A stretch of DNA of 12,960 nt, taken from positions 1-12,960 of the forward strand of contig DUVD01000213.1 of NCBI GenBank assembly GCA_012841225.1. Direction: 5' to 3'. The translations under genes and the position numbers were made by a program. Under the pieces are notes generated by a model. That model worked only from the letters and a program-made list of their open reading frames with translations. It ran no database searches and was not told where the DNA came from. Position 1 is the first letter of the stretch, and each line of letters begins with the position of its first letter. This document shows, piece by piece, positions 12,579 to 12,960 of the stretch. The DNA comes from Fibrobacter sp. GTDB lineage: Bacteria > Fibrobacterota > Fibrobacteria > Fibrobacterales > Fibrobacteraceae.

Positions 12579-12960
12579 ATGATTCAAGAAAGATTGCGTG
12601 TATTGTTATTGTGCGTTCTTGGCACTATAATGGCCTGCTCTAATGCGGTATCACCTGACGCTAATGCCTCTGATAAGTTATCTAGTAGCTCATCTTTGAA
12701 ACTGTCATCTTCCGTAATTCCGAGCTCATCATCTAGCTCGTCTTTTATGAGAGATGAAGTTTCCGAAAACTTAGGTACAGTGAGTGCTTTAGCTGTGGCT
12801 AAAAATGTCTCCGGCTCGTGGTTTTTAACTTGGTCTTATGCTTCTGGAGATATTGCTGAAGAGGGTTTCCAAATAGATTTCTTTAATGAATCTAAAAATG
12901 TTTGGGAGTCTTTTGATAGTGTCGCTGCCAATACAAACCGTTATGTTTTTAGTACAAAAA
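12579..12960 (+). CDS. Serine-linker surface lipoprotein with Fn3-like domain (3' end outside window)
   Basis: The first 127 residues are visible, and the frame is open to the end of the window. A lipoprotein signal peptide (MIQERLRVLLLCVLGTIMAC) puts the lipobox Cys at residue 20. It is followed by a low-complexity linker with serine runs at 35-39, 43-45 and 49-55 broken by LKL and VIP. From about residue 66 a beta-rich stretch resembles the start of a fibronectin type III domain (SALAVAKNVSGSWFLTWSYASG, then GFQIDFFNESKNVWESF). Serine-run linkers after a lipobox are typical of Fibrobacter surface proteins, which supports the lineage guess. The gene has an excellent GGAGG site and is only 21 nt after purM, with no terminator between. 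Function unknown; attachment or glycan handling is possible. Confidence 0.85.
   Translation, partial: MIQERLRVLLLCVLGTIMACSNAVSPDANASDKLSSSSSLKLSSSVIPSSSSSSSFMRDEVSENLGTVSALAVAKNVSGSWFLTWSYASGDIAEEGFQIDFFNESKNVWESFDSVAANTNRYVFSTK

Noticed and set aside
12695..12750. A DNA microsatellite or phase-variable repeat in the serine-coding tract
   Set aside because: The serine codons vary (TCT, TCA, TCC, TCG, AGC, AGT), so there is no exact DNA repeat to slip.

Overview
The window is an AT-rich bacterial chromosome segment that is almost fully coding: twelve genes in 12.96 kb, with the largest gap about 237 bp. Both ends are cut, secA at its 5' side and a serine-linker lipoprotein at its 3' side. 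The best guess is a Gram-negative of the Fibrobacterota or a nearby FCB-group lineage. Evidence for this is an outer-membrane beta-barrel, an LpoA-like periplasmic protein, lipoproteins, and above all a surface lipoprotein with runs of pure serine after the lipobox, a habit well known in Fibrobacter. The lineage is inferred from protein style only. No mobile element, CRISPR array, tRNA, rRNA or prophage gene was seen.

Layout. (1) 1-4289, + strand: secA (3' part), tmk (overlaps secA by 11 bp) and a membrane-anchored metallophosphoesterase (1 nt after tmk), probably one operon. (2) 4355-6483, + strand: a small nucleotidyltransferase-fold protein with substituted catalytic acids, coupled by an ATGA overlap to a secreted TPR plus type-1 periplasmic-binding protein resembling LpoA/LppC. 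(3) 6480-6695, - strand: a 71-residue protein of unknown function with its own promoter and strong ribosome-binding site, convergent with the previous gene. (4) 6945-8649, + strand: an exported TPR-like protein, then an NYN/LabA-like (PIN-fold) protein in which the usual acidic GDxD-type motif reads STQGQ. (5) 8582-9436, - strand: an outer-membrane beta-barrel protein whose 3' end overlaps the NYN gene by 68 bp. (6) 9539-12960, + strand: an orphan PF01497-type substrate-binding lipoprotein, a cyclic-nucleotide-binding-fold protein fused to a DUF4388/PATAN-like domain, purM, and the serine-linker lipoprotein. The four genes lie 3, 7 and 21 nt apart and look co-transcribed.

Common themes. Core housekeeping genes (secA, tmk, purM) alternate with envelope proteins and poorly characterised sensor or fold-only proteins. 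Three cytoplasmic proteins (nucleotidyltransferase fold, NYN, cNMP fold) keep their fold motifs but lack residues normally needed for catalysis or ligand binding. Three genes with no visible Shine-Dalgarno sequence (4355, 6945, 10715) each have the hexamer TATATT exactly seven bases before the ATG. That is the geometry expected for a -10 box driving a leaderless transcript, and it is the most specific unexplained pattern in the window.
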